Shown in pieces: positions 27,554 through 35,976 of a stretch of DNA of 64,000 bases (within the stretch, counting starts at the first letter, position 1; each line of letters opens with the position of its first letter). Source of the DNA: Yoonia vestfoldensis (GTDB lineage Bacteria > Pseudomonadota > Alphaproteobacteria > Rhodobacterales > Rhodobacteraceae); the NCBI RefSeq assembly GCF_002158905.1, contig NZ_CP021431.1:1860001-1924000 (forward strand), in the 5' to 3' direction. Under the pieces are notes generated by a model. The model was not told the origin of the DNA. It saw only the letters and a list, made by a program, of their open reading frames with translations, and did not search any database. The translations under genes were made by a program, and so were the position numbers.

Positions 27554-28957
27554 TCAGAGCCGATAGGCTTGTTTGGCAAGCCGGTATGCGAGGTCATGGG
27601 CGACCTCGAATGCGTCCTCCTCGACCATGCGTCCGCTGGCGCAGAGCGTGGCGAGATAGGCACAATCCACACGCCGCGCCACATCATGGCGGGCGGGGAT
27701 CGAACAAAAGGCGCGGGTATCGTCGTTAAAGCCGACGGTATTATAAAAGCCCGCGGTTTCCGTGGTCAGTTCGCGGAACCGGCGCATCCCTTCGGGGCTG
27801 TCGAAAAACCACCAGGGCGGCCCCAGTTTCAGCGCGGGATAGACCCCCGCCAAAGGCGCCAATTCGCGCGACAGCGTGGTTTCATCCAGCATGAACACGA
27901 TCACCGACAGGCGCGGGTCGGTGCCATAGGCATCCAGCAAGGGTTTCAGGTTGCGCACGAAATCGGTGCGCGTCGGGATATCAAAGCCTTTGTCGCGCCC
28001 GAAAGCGGCGAACATCGGGGCGGAATGGTTGCGCCATGCGCCGGCATGGATTTGCAGGACCAACCCGTCATCAAGGCTCATCCGGGCCATTTCGGTCAGC
28101 ATCTGGCCCCGGAAAGCATCGGCCTGTTCGGCTGTGGCGCGGCCGGTCTTGACGATATCGAACAGCGCCGCCGCATCCTGTGCAGACAGGTTTTCGGTGC
28201 GCGCGGTCGGATGGCCGTGATCCGAAGACGTGGCCCCGAAACCGATGAAATAGGCGCGCCGCGCGCGATGCGCCGCCAGATAGCCCGCCCAGGTCATCGC
28301 ATCCTCGCCGGTCAATTCGCCCAGACGGGTCAGATTGCCGACAAAACCATCAAATTCCGGATCAACCACCGCATCGGGCCGATAGGCGGTGATCACCCGC
28401 CCCTGCCAGCCGCTGTCGCGGATCATCCGGTGCCAGCGCAGATCATCCAGCGCGCTTTCGGTGGTGGCCAGAACCTCGATATTGAACCGCGCGAACAAGG
28501 CGCGCGGCCGGAATGCGGGTTGCGCCAGGCTATCGGTGATCCGGTCATAAAGCGCATCGGCATTCTGGGGCGTCAGCCGGTCGTGGATGTCAAAGACCTC
28601 GGCAAAAGCATGGGTCAGCCAGATCCATGAGGGCGTGCCGCGCAACAGGTGGAAATTCTGCGCGAACAGCCGCCAGATCGCGCGCCCGTCGCGTTGCGCG
28701 GCATGGCCATCGGCCCGTGGCACCCCCAGCGCATCCAGATCGACACCTTGGGAAAACAGCATCCGGAACACATAATGATCCGGCGTCACAAAAAGCTGCG
28801 CCGCATCGGCAAAGGCCGCATCCTCGGCAAACCAGCGCGGGTCGGTATGGCCATGCGGGCTGATGATCGGCAGACCGCCGATCTGGTCATAAAGCGCGCG
28901 CGCCAAGCCTCGGGCGCTGCCTTCCAGCGGGAAAAGACGGTTCTGGTCCAGCAGCAT
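27554..28957 (-). CDS. uxaC: Uronate isomerase UxaC
   Basis: A 467-residue amidohydrolase-fold isomerase converting D-glucuronate to fructuronate and D-galacturonate to tagaturonate. It carries the metal-site motif [15 protein letters not shown] and conserved [27 protein letters not shown] and [16 protein letters not shown]. It is the first gene of the ten-gene operon, directly behind the promoter at 29006-29034. Confidence 0.94.
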   Translation of the reverse strand: MLLDQNRLFPLEGSARGLARALYDQIGGLPIISPHGHTDPRWFAEDAAFADAAQLFVTPDHYVFRMLFSQGVDLDALGVPRADGHAAQRDGRAIWRLFAQNFHLLRGTPSWIWLTHAFAEVFDIHDRLTPQNADALYDRITDSLAQPAFRPRALFARFNIEVLATTESALDDLRWHRMIRDSGWQGRVITAYRPDAVVDPEFDGFVGNLTRLGELTGEDAMTWAGYLAAHRARRAYFIGFGATSSDHGHPTARTENLSAQDAAALFDIVKTGRATAEQADAFRGQMLTEMARMSLDDGLVLQIHAGAWRNHSAPMFAAFGRDKGFDIPTRTDFVRNLKPLLDAYGTDPRLSVIVFMLDETTLSRELAPLAGVYPALKLGPPWWFFDSPEGMRRFRELTTETAGFYNTVGFNDDTRAFCSIPARHDVARRVDCAYLATLCASGRMVEEDAFEVAHDLAYRLAKQAYRL

Positions 28958-29005
28958 GACACGATTCCCCAGCCTGCAAGCGGCCTCCCCGCCGCGTCCG
29001 ATAGA

Positions 29006-29034
29006 CTAATATTCTAGATTACCAACCTTGTCAA
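29006..29034 (-). promoter_or_regulatory. Promoter of the uronate operon with overlapping operator-like sequence
   Basis: On the minus strand TTGACA (29034-29029), a 17-base spacer and TATTAG (29011-29006) form a near-consensus sigma-70 promoter 49 bases before uxaC. The spacer contains TTGGTAATCTAGAATATTAG, an imperfect palindrome centred on CTAG. This resembles GntR/FadR-type operators with a TGGT half. The divergent GntR gene is the obvious candidate repressor. Confidence 0.6.
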
Positions 29035-29057
29035 CGCGGGTTCTTTGCCGCTAAACT
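29028..29057 (+). promoter_or_regulatory. Promoter of the gntR-kdgK pair
   Basis: TTGTCA (29028-29033), 18 bases and TAAACT (29052-29057) form a plausible plus-strand promoter 30 bases before the regulator start. Its -35 box overlaps that of the divergent uronate promoter, so one bound regulator could control both. Confidence 0.4.
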
Positions 29058-29086
29058 GCAAAAGACAGAAAAGCGGAGATCGTCCC

Positions 29087-29791
29087 ATGGCAGCCTCATC
29101 GGCATTGCGGGCCCTGGCCCCACCTGACCGGCCCACGATTGCGGATCAGGTCTTTGAAAGCCTGCAGGCCGGCATCTTGTCGCTGGAACTGCCCCCCGGC
29201 GCGAAATTGTCCGAGATCGATGTCGCCAGCCAGATGGAAGTGTCGCGCCAACCGGTGCGCGACGCCTTTTACCGGCTGTCGAAACTGGGGTTTCTGGTGA
29301 TCCGGCCGCAGCGGTCCACCACTGTCAGCCTGATTTCGGAATCGGCCGTTTTGCGCGCCCGCTATATCCGCACCGCGATCGAGGTCGAAAATATCCGCAC
29401 TGCGGCCACCCGCCTGACGCCCGCCGATCACGCAGCCCTGGCAGATCTGCTGGCCGCCCAGCAACAGGCCCATGCCGCACAGGACAAACGCCTGTTCCAC
29501 CAGCTTGACGACCAGTTCCACCATGAAATCTGCCAACGCTCGCATGTCGGGTTCGCCTGGGATCTGATCAATGAAAACAAGGCCCATATGGACCGCGTGC
29601 GGATGCTGTCGCTCAGCTTTGCCTCGCCGCAGGTGATCAAGGATCATGGCGATATCCTTGACCATCTGATCCGCCGCGATGCGACGGCAGCGGCCGATGC
29701 GATGCGTCTGCACCTGTCGCGGATTGCCGATTTGATCGACCGGCTTCGGTTCGAAAAACACGCCTGGTTCGAAAGCGAACCCAGCGCATGA
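29087..29791 (+). CDS. GntR-family (FadR/FCD) regulator of the uronate genes
   Basis: A 234-residue regulator. The N-terminal winged helix (DQVFESLQAGILSLELPPGAKLSEIDVASQMEVSRQPVRDAFYRLSKLG region) is followed by a helical FCD ligand domain with the metal-type His pattern DDQFHHEICQRSH. The start at 29087 follows GGAG; a longer frame from 29045 would run back through the promoter. UxuR/ExuR/KdgR-like repressors of this family respond to uronates or 2-keto-3-deoxygluconate. Its divergence from uxaC supports that role. Confidence 0.9.
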   Translation: MAASSALRALAPPDRPTIADQVFESLQAGILSLELPPGAKLSEIDVASQMEVSRQPVRDAFYRLSKLGFLVIRPQRSTTVSLISESAVLRARYIRTAIEVENIRTAATRLTPADHAALADLLAAQQQAHAAQDKRLFHQLDDQFHHEICQRSHVGFAWDLINENKAHMDRVRMLSLSFASPQVIKDHGDILDHLIRRDATAAADAMRLHLSRIADLIDRLRFEKHAWFESEPSA

Positions 29792-30696
29792 CCCGCATCG
29801 TCGCGATTGGCGAGGCGATGGTCGAGCTGGCCCCTGCGGGGGCGGATGATCTTTACCGCGCGGGTTTTGCCGGTGATACGCTGAACACGGCCTGGTATCT
29901 GCGCAAGCTGCTGCCCGCCAGCGATCAGATCGCCTATTTCACCGCGCTGGGCCAGGATGCCCTGTCGGATAAACTGCTGGCGTTCATCGCTGCTGCGGGG
30001 CTGGACACGGCCCATATCGCGCAGCGCGACGACAGCAGTGTCGGGCTTTACATGATCAGCCTGACCAATGGCGAACGCAGTTTCAGCTATTGGCGCGGGC
30101 AAAGCGCGGCGCGCCGGATGCTTGCGGATGACAGGGCTTTGCGCGCGGCCTTGCAAGGGGCGGATCTGGCCTATCTGTCGGGGATTACGCTGGCGATCCT
30201 GCCGCCAGAGGCCCGCGCGCGCCTGTTCGATCTGCTGCGCGATTTTCGCCAAGCGGGGGGCAAGGTCGCCTTTGACCCCAATCTGCGCCCGCGCCTTTGG
30301 CCCGATCCCAAAACCATGACCGAGACGGTGATGCAGGCCGCCGCACTGAGCGATATCGCGCTGCCCTCGTTCGAGGATGAGGCGGGCTGGTTCAATGATC
30401 CGACCCCAGCCGCCACCGCGCGCCGCTACCGCGAGGCGGGCGTGGCGCTGGTCGTGGTCAAGAACGGGGCAGACCCGATGATCCTGGCAACGGCGGATCA
30501 ATCGCTGACGCTGACCCCGCCCCGCGTGACCGATGTCGTGGACACCACCGCCGCAGGCGATAGTTTCAACGCGGGCTTTCTGGCCAGCTATCTGCAGCAG
30601 GGCGATCTGGAACAGGCAGGCCATGCCGGGGCCAGCCTTGCCGCAGCCGTGATCGGCCAGATCGGGGCGCTGGTCGCCTTGGACCACGACGCCTGA
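29788..30696 (+). CDS. kdgK: 2-dehydro-3-deoxygluconate kinase KdgK (PfkB family)
   Basis: A 302-residue sugar kinase phosphorylating the shared end product of all three uronate branches. PfkB hallmarks are GEAMVELAP at the start and the C-terminal DVVDTTAAGDSFNAGFLASYL with the catalytic Asp in the GD motif. It overlaps the regulator gene by four bases, giving a regulator-kinase unit opposite the catabolic operon. The KDPG aldolase needed to finish the pathway is not in the window. Confidence 0.92.
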   Translation: MTRIVAIGEAMVELAPAGADDLYRAGFAGDTLNTAWYLRKLLPASDQIAYFTALGQDALSDKLLAFIAAAGLDTAHIAQRDDSSVGLYMISLTNGERSFSYWRGQSAARRMLADDRALRAALQGADLAYLSGITLAILPPEARARLFDLLRDFRQAGGKVAFDPNLRPRLWPDPKTMTETVMQAAALSDIALPSFEDEAGWFNDPTPAATARRYREAGVALVVVKNGADPMILATADQSLTLTPPRVTDVVDTTAAGDSFNAGFLASYLQQGDLEQAGHAGASLAAAVIGQIGALVALDHDA

Positions 30697-30741
30697 CCAC
30701 AGCGCCGCGCGCGGCACCCCATCCGCGATGCAAAACGCCTG

Positions 30742-31425
30742 TCAAAGCACCCGCAGGTCCGACACCCGCGCCACAACACGGGTGCCGCTGTTTTCGCTAT
30801 TGGCCGAAATCGCCACCGCGACAAGCTGTTGCAGATCCTGTCCGAAAACCCGTGGAAAATCCTGCGTCAGATCGACCTCTTCGAAAAACTGTCCGGGCTG
30901 GGCCGGACGCGTGATCAGATTGCGCAGACGCTGCGGCGCATGCGGGCTGGGCACGATCGTGCCGGGGGGCTGGCCACCGCCCCAGGTATACATCAGCACC
31001 TGCGCTGCGGAATGCAGCATCATCCGGCGGATGCTGGTGTCGGGGCGGATTTTGGCGGCGGCCTCGGGGGGCATGCTGACAAAGAACATGCCCAGATTGC
31101 GGTCATCATTGCCGATCTGCGACAGATCAGAGGGCGGCACCGATTGGTCTACTGCCCAGGACCATGTGGCGCGCCGCGCGCGCCGCAAATCCACCGGCAG
31201 CACCCGGTAGAGGATCGAGGACGACCGATCCGCGACCACATCAACATTTGTGCCCCGCAGGGTAAATTGGTTCGGCGTCAGGCGCCGAAAGGTCAGATGC
31301 TCCCATGCCGCATCAAAAGGCACCGGCGTCGCTGCCGCGCGCCCTGCTGTCAGCAAGCCCGCAGCACCGGCAGCCAGCCCAAGGCCGCTGACAAGCGCCC
31401 GGCGACGGGTGAACAAAGCGGTCAT
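30742..31425 (-). CDS. DUF3047-type secreted protein
   Basis: A 227-residue protein that I place in the DUF3047 family by its layout. It begins with TRRRALVSGLGLAAGAAGLL, a probable Tat or Sec signal with a three-Arg motif. The body includes SSSILYRVLPVD, RRATWSWAVDQSVPPSDLSQIGNDDRNLGMFFVSMP and VLMYTWGGGQPPGTIVPSPHAP. AAAGGAG precedes the start. The function of the family is not known to me. It stands alone, divergent from the SDR cassette and converging on kdgK. Confidence 0.75.
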   Translation of the reverse strand: MTALFTRRRALVSGLGLAAGAAGLLTAGRAAATPVPFDAAWEHLTFRRLTPNQFTLRGTNVDVVADRSSSILYRVLPVDLRRARRATWSWAVDQSVPPSDLSQIGNDDRNLGMFFVSMPPEAAAKIRPDTSIRRMMLHSAAQVLMYTWGGGQPPGTIVPSPHAPQRLRNLITRPAQPGQFFEEVDLTQDFPRVFGQDLQQLVAVAISANSENSGTRVVARVSDLRVL

Positions 31426-31660
31426 GGATCACTCCTTTCGCAAAAATACAATTATGTCTTTATCAGATACGGCCAGCGCCGCAGGTGCGTTTCATGCAAA
31501 ACGTCACTTTGCCGTGATCTGCGACATGACAGAACCGGCCCCGCCGGACACAAGTTGGTGAGTTTCCGAAGCCTTTTCGCGGTTTTGCTTTGCATGATAG
31601 GGTCGGTATGCCAGCGGTGGCACCGGGCGCGCCGCCGCCCGCCCCGCCCACCAGCGCAGG

Positions 31661-32452
31661 ATGGATCATATCGCGATGCAGGATCAAGACCCGCCCTTGC
31701 AGAGGCCGCCCTTGCACAGGCCCCCCGCAGGCAGGCCCCCCGCAGGCAGGCCCACCGCAAACAGGCAAAGCTGGCTGGTCACCGGGGCCAGCGCGGGGAT
31801 CGGGCTTGCGATCTGCCGGGCCTTGCATGATGCGGGGCATGAGGTGACAGGCTTTGGCCGCAGGCAAGCGCAGGACCTGCCCGCCGATTTCCCCGATATC
31901 GCCTATCACCCGGTCGATCTGGCGACGGCGCAGGGCTGCCAGCTGCTGGCTGCGCGCGCGCCTGCGCGGCTGGATATGGCGCTGCTGAATGCCGGCATTG
32001 GCCATTACCGCCCGCTCTGCCGCGAAACGCCCCAGGCGATCAGCGATGTGCTGGCGGTCAACCTGCTGATGCCGATGCTGACGGCACAGCTGCTGTTTGC
32101 GGCTTTGCAGGCGCGGCGGGGGGTGCTGGGGCTGGTCGGCTCTGTCGCCTATCGCGGGGCGGCGGGCATGCCGGTCTATGCCGCCAGCAAGGCCGGGCTG
32201 GACGGTTTTGGCCGGTCGCTGCGCAGCGAATGGCAAGGCCGCGTCGATGTGCGCGTGATCCATCCCGGACCGACCGCAACCGGCATGGCCGGGCGCGCGG
32301 GGCTGACATCGCCGCTGGCGCTGCGGATGATGCTGCCGGTCGCTTCGGTCGCGGCAGGCATCATTGATGCGATGCAGGGCCAAGGCCGGATGCGGCGGCG
32401 CGTCTCTTTTGGCGCGGTGATCCGGCAAAAGATCACGGGCCGCGCGGCATGA
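31661..32452 (+). CDS. Short-chain dehydrogenase, first gene of a four-gene cassette
   Basis: A 263-residue classical SDR. The nucleotide site is TGASAGIGLAICRAL, followed by LNAGIGHYRPL, and the catalytic region is VGSVAYRGAAGMPVYAASKAGLDGFGRSL with Tyr and Lys of YxxxK. A Pro/Arg-rich head of about 30 residues encoded by 15-base repeats precedes the fold. Translation might instead start at ATG 31676 or later within it, and no strong ribosome site is visible. Substrate is unknown. The end overlaps the next SDR by four bases. Confidence 0.82.
   Translation: MDHIAMQDQDPPLQRPPLHRPPAGRPPAGRPTANRQSWLVTGASAGIGLAICRALHDAGHEVTGFGRRQAQDLPADFPDIAYHPVDLATAQGCQLLAARAPARLDMALLNAGIGHYRPLCRETPQAISDVLAVNLLMPMLTAQLLFAALQARRGVLGLVGSVAYRGAAGMPVYAASKAGLDGFGRSLRSEWQGRVDVRVIHPGPTATGMAGRAGLTSPLALRMMLPVASVAAGIIDAMQGQGRMRRRVSFGAVIRQKITGRAA
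31689..31763 (+). repeat. Five degenerate 15-bp tandem repeats at the SDR 5' end
   Basis: Units begin at 31689, 31704, 31719, 31734 and 31749. The third and fourth are identical (GGCCCCCCGCAGGCA). They encode Pro-Pro-Ala-Gly-Arg-like pentapeptides before the dehydrogenase fold and keep the reading frame. Confidence 0.85.
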
Positions 32453-33177
32453 GGGCGCTGATCACCGGCGGCAGCGACGGGCTGGGCGCGGCGATCGTGC
32501 GCGCGCTGCGCAGCAAGGGGGCCGCGCTCTGGATCATCGACCAAACCGTGCCGCAGACAGGCGCAGATCAGCAATTTGTGCCCTGCGATCTGGCGCAGGC
32601 CGATGCTGTCGCGGCTTTGCCCGCCAGATTGCACGGCGCAGGCCCGTTCGATCTGGTCGTGATGTGCGCAGGCATCAACGCCGTCGGCCCGTTCGAGACC
32701 ATGCCCCCGGCCATGATCCGCAAGGTGCATGACATCAATTGCGCGGCCCCGATCCTGCTGGCGCAGGGGCTGCTGGCGCGCGGGCTGATCGCACCGGGCG
32801 GGCGGGTGATCTTTATCGCCTCGGTGTCGCATTACACGGGCTATCCGGGGGCCAGCACCTATGCGGGCGGCAAGGATGCGCTGGTCGCCTTTGCGCGCGC
32901 GTTGCGGCCGGCGCTTTGGCGCGATCACCGGATCATTGTGCAGGTCGCCACCCCCGGCCCGATGCAGACCGCCCATGCCGCGCGCCATGCGCCTTTGGGC
33001 AGCAGCGGCCGTGGCCGGGCCTGCCCCGACCGTATCGCCCGCCGCATCCTGCGCAGCAGATGGCGCAGCATCATCGTGCCGGGGGCCGCGTCACAGGCGA
33101 TGGCCCTGTTCGGGCGGCTTTTCCCCGCGCAGGCAACAAAGACGATGCGCAAATTGCTCTATGAGCGGCTGCCATGA
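32449..33177 (+). CDS. Short-chain dehydrogenase, second gene of the cassette
   Basis: A 242-residue SDR with ITGGSDGLGAAIVRALRSKGA, CAGINAVGPFETM and the active-site region IASVSHYTGYPGASTYAGGKDALVAF (YxxxK). The C-terminal third is basic and ends with ATKTMRKLLYERLP, which may associate with the membrane. It is distinct in sequence from the SDR just upstream. ATGA overlaps at both ends indicate co-translation with both neighbours. Substrate is unknown. Confidence 0.82.
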   Translation: MRALITGGSDGLGAAIVRALRSKGAALWIIDQTVPQTGADQQFVPCDLAQADAVAALPARLHGAGPFDLVVMCAGINAVGPFETMPPAMIRKVHDINCAAPILLAQGLLARGLIAPGGRVIFIASVSHYTGYPGASTYAGGKDALVAFARALRPALWRDHRIIVQVATPGPMQTAHAARHAPLGSSGRGRACPDRIARRILRSRWRSIIVPGAASQAMALFGRLFPAQATKTMRKLLYERLP

Positions 33178-34241
33178 AGCGGCTTGTCCTGATCGGCGCC
33201 GGTCTTGCGCATCTGGAGGTGCTGCGCCGTCTGGCCATGACGCCTTTGCCCGAGACAGAGATCATCCTGATCACCAAGGATCGCCAAGCCGTCTATGCCG
33301 GCATGTTGCCCGGCGTCGTGGCGGGCCATTACGCGCCCGCGCAGATGACGGTGGATGCCGCCGGTCTTGCCCGCGCTGCCAAGGTCGGTTTTCGGCAAGG
33401 CGCGATCAGCGGCCTTGATCTGGCCAGATCAGAGGTCATTCTGGATGATGCCACCCGGCTGGGTTTCAGCATTCTCAGCCTCAATACCGGGGCATGGCCG
33501 CGCGATATCGGGCTGGACCGCAGCCTGCCGGTCCTGAAAATAAAGCCCGCCCCGGCCTTTGTCGATGCGTTGCAGGATTGGGAAGATCAGGTCAGTCCGG
33601 GCGCGCCTGTTGGCGTGGTCGGCGGCGGTGCGGCGGGGATCGAGCTGGCGCTGGCGCTGGCGCATCGCTGGGGCGACAGCCGCCCTGCCCCGATCCTGAT
33701 CGAACGCTCGGGCCTGCGGCTTGACCGGATCCCCGCCGCCGCGCGCCGGCCCCTGCGCCGGCATCTGGCGCGCGCGGGCATTGCCGTGCATACCGCCGCC
33801 ACCGCCCCGCACCTTGCGCTGGCGATCAATGCGGCAGGCGCGGCCCCGCCCGATTGGCTGGCGCAAACCGGGCTTGCGCGCAATACGCTTGGCTATCTGG
33901 CGATCGGCCCGAGCTTGCAGGTCGCGGGGCAGGACCATATCTTTGCCAGCGGTGACGTGGCCAGCATGGCCGATCATCCGCGCGCCAAGGCCGGTGTTTT
34001 CGCCGTCCGCCAAGGGCCGGTGCTGTTTGCCAATCTGCAACGCGCGCTGGCGGGGGAACCCTTGCTGGCGCATCGCCCGCAGAGTGATTGGCTGAGCCTG
34101 ATCGGCACCGGCCCCAAACATGCCATCGCCACGCGCAACGGCATCGCGCTGCAAGGGCGCTGGGCCTGGCGGATCAAGGATATCAATGATCGCAGCTATC
34201 TGGCGCGCTACCGCGCCTTGCTGGAAAAGGACATGCCATGA
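33174..34241 (+). CDS. Stand-alone flavoprotein homologous to the N-terminal domain of SelD fusions
   Basis: A 355-residue pyridine-nucleotide-disulfide-oxidoreductase-type protein. GAGLAHLEVLRRLAMTPLP, YAGMLPGVVAGHY and LSLNTGAWPRDIG are the pattern of the oxidoreductase domain fused to selenide-water dikinase in many bacteria. The second nucleotide site is VGVVGGGAAGIELALALA, and IFASGDVASM is the FAD-binding end motif. No redox Cys pair is visible. No selD or selenium genes are nearby, so the protein acts alone or with the adjacent TVP38 protein. The relation to quinone or NADH dehydrogenases is inferred. Confidence 0.8.
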   Translation: MKRLVLIGAGLAHLEVLRRLAMTPLPETEIILITKDRQAVYAGMLPGVVAGHYAPAQMTVDAAGLARAAKVGFRQGAISGLDLARSEVILDDATRLGFSILSLNTGAWPRDIGLDRSLPVLKIKPAPAFVDALQDWEDQVSPGAPVGVVGGGAAGIELALALAHRWGDSRPAPILIERSGLRLDRIPAAARRPLRRHLARAGIAVHTAATAPHLALAINAAGAAPPDWLAQTGLARNTLGYLAIGPSLQVAGQDHIFASGDVASMADHPRAKAGVFAVRQGPVLFANLQRALAGEPLLAHRPQSDWLSLIGTGPKHAIATRNGIALQGRWAWRIKDINDRSYLARYRALLEKDMP

Positions 34242-34987
34242 CCGCACCGCCCCCCGCCCCGCCGCGCAAGTCCCGGCTGCTGCGCTTTGCCCCGCTTGTG
34301 GTGATCCTTGCCGCCCTTGGCGCGATGTATGCGGCTGGCTTGCAAGAGATCTTCAGCCTCGACTGGCTGGCAGCCCAACGCGGCAGCCTGCGCGCGCTGA
34401 TCGCGGATCATTATGCGCTCAGCCTGATCAGTTTCGCGCTGATCTATGTCGTGGCGGTGGCGACGGCCTTTCCGGCGGCATCCATGCTGACGATCAGCGG
34501 CGGGTTCCTGTTTGGCTGGCTGGTGGGCGGCAGCGTCGTGGTGATCAGCGCCACGCTGGGCGCATCGCTGTTGTTTCTGGCGGCGCGCACATCCTTTGGG
34601 GCGGGGCTGCGCGCGATTGCGGGGCCGCGCGTGAACCGCCTGGCCGAAGCGTTCGAGAACAACGCCTTTGCGACGCTGATCGTGCTGCGGCTTGCGCCGA
34701 TCTTTCCGTTCTTTGCGATGAATATCGCGCCTGCGCTGTTCCGGGTACCGCTATCGACCTATATGCCCGCGACGCTGATCGGGATCGCCCCCGGCACCTT
34801 TGCCTTTGCCTATCTGGGGTCGGGCATCGACAGCGTGCTGGCCAGCGCCGCCGCCGCAGGGCAAAGCGTGCAGATCTCCGATCTGGTCACGCCAGAGCTG
34901 ACCATCGCCTTTGGCGCGCTGGCGCTGGTCGCGGCAATCCCGCCGGTGATCCGCAAACTCTATCCAAGGCGCACGCCAAAGCCGTGA
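34238..34987 (+). CDS. TVP38/TMEM64 (DedA-like) membrane protein
   Basis: A 249-residue integral membrane protein. The family core is FPAASMLTISGGFLFGWLVGG, then LAARTSFG, then LIVLRLAPIFPFFAMNIAPALFRVPLSTYMPATLIGIAPGTFAFAYLG. TVP38 proteins are thought to handle lipids or ions across membranes and are often genetically linked to flavoprotein oxidoreductases, as here. It overlaps the flavoprotein gene by four bases and ends the cassette. It converges on the Opp-type ATPase gene two bases later. Confidence 0.88.
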   Translation: MTAPPPAPPRKSRLLRFAPLVVILAALGAMYAAGLQEIFSLDWLAAQRGSLRALIADHYALSLISFALIYVVAVATAFPAASMLTISGGFLFGWLVGGSVVVISATLGASLLFLAARTSFGAGLRAIAGPRVNRLAEAFENNAFATLIVLRLAPIFPFFAMNIAPALFRVPLSTYMPATLIGIAPGTFAFAYLGSGIDSVLASAAAAGQSVQISDLVTPELTIAFGALALVAAIPPVIRKLYPRRTPKP

Positions 34988-34989
34988 CG

Positions 34990-35976
34990 CTAGCTGATCC
35001 GCCCCTCTTGCAAGGCGTGACAGGCGACACCGGCCAGAACCTGCGGCACCTCACGCTTGCAGCGCTCATTGGCAAAAGGACAGCGCGGATGGAACGCACA
35101 GCCCGAGGGCGGGTCGATGGGCGATGGAATTTCGCCTTCGACCTGTTTGCGTCGGCGGCCTGTCATCTCGATATCAGGGACCGCATCCAGCAACATGCGC
35201 GTATAGGGGTGTTGTGGCGCATCGAACAGCGCGCCCGCCTCGGCCACTTCGGCCAGACGGCCCAGATAAAGCACGCCGATATCATTCGCCATATGCCGCA
35301 CGACCTGCAAATTATGCGAGATGAAGACATAGGTCAGGCCGAAATCCTTTTGCAGGTCTTTCATCAGGTTCAGGATCTGCGCCTGAACCGAGACATCAAG
35401 CGCGGATGTCGGCTCGTCACAGACGATGAAATCGGGGTTCGCGGCCAAGGCGCGCGCAATCGCGATACGCTGGCGCTGGCCCCCCGAAAACTGATGCGGG
35501 AATTTCACGCCATCTTCGGGGGCAAGGCCCACCAGCGTCAGCAATTCGCCCACGCGCAGGCGCTGGTCACGGCTGCTCATCCCGCGTTCAAAGACGCGCA
35601 AGGGTTCGGCCACGATATCCACGACCCGCCAGCGCGGGTTCAGGCTGGCCAGCGGGTCCTGAAAGATCATCTGGAACCGGCGGCGCAAGGCGCGCGCCTT
35701 GGCCCCGCGCAACCCGTCCTTGAGAGAGGTGCCGTCAAAGACGATATCCCCCTTGCTGGGGGTCAGCAGGCCCACGATCAGCCGCGCAATGGTGGATTTG
35801 CCCGACCCGCTTTCGCCGACAAGGGCAAAGGTTTCGCCCTGTTTGACGGTGAAACTGACGTCATCGACAGCGTTGACATAAAGCTTGCCGGTGCCTTCGA
35901 TCTTGCGGTTCAGCCAGGGCTGCGACACGTCAAAGCGGCGCGACAGGCCGCGGACATCCAAAAGCGTCTTGGTCAT
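34990..35976 (-). CDS. Oligopeptide-type ABC importer ATPase (OppF/DppF-like)
   Basis: A 328-residue ATPase with Walker A GESGSGKSTIARL, signature FSGGQRQRIAIARAL and Walker B FIVCDEPTSALDV. The C-terminal oligopeptide domain contributes a Cys cluster (GCAFHPRCPFANERC) typical of DppF and likely an iron-sulfur site. The start at 35976 lies in an ATGA overlap with the preceding ATPase gene; the longer open frame is an artefact. Last gene of the five-gene importer operon. Confidence 0.92.
   Translation of the reverse strand: MTKTLLDVRGLSRRFDVSQPWLNRKIEGTGKLYVNAVDDVSFTVKQGETFALVGESGSGKSTIARLIVGLLTPSKGDIVFDGTSLKDGLRGAKARALRRRFQMIFQDPLASLNPRWRVVDIVAEPLRVFERGMSSRDQRLRVGELLTLVGLAPEDGVKFPHQFSGGQRQRIAIARALAANPDFIVCDEPTSALDVSVQAQILNLMKDLQKDFGLTYVFISHNLQVVRHMANDIGVLYLGRLAEVAEAGALFDAPQHPYTRMLLDAVPDIEMTGRRRKQVEGEIPSPIDPPSGCAFHPRCPFANERCKREVPQVLAGVACHALQEGRIS

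Noticed and set aside
30704..30715. GCCGCGCGCGGC palindrome after kdgK considered as a terminator
   Set aside because: No T-run follows and such GC palindromes are expected by chance at this base composition.
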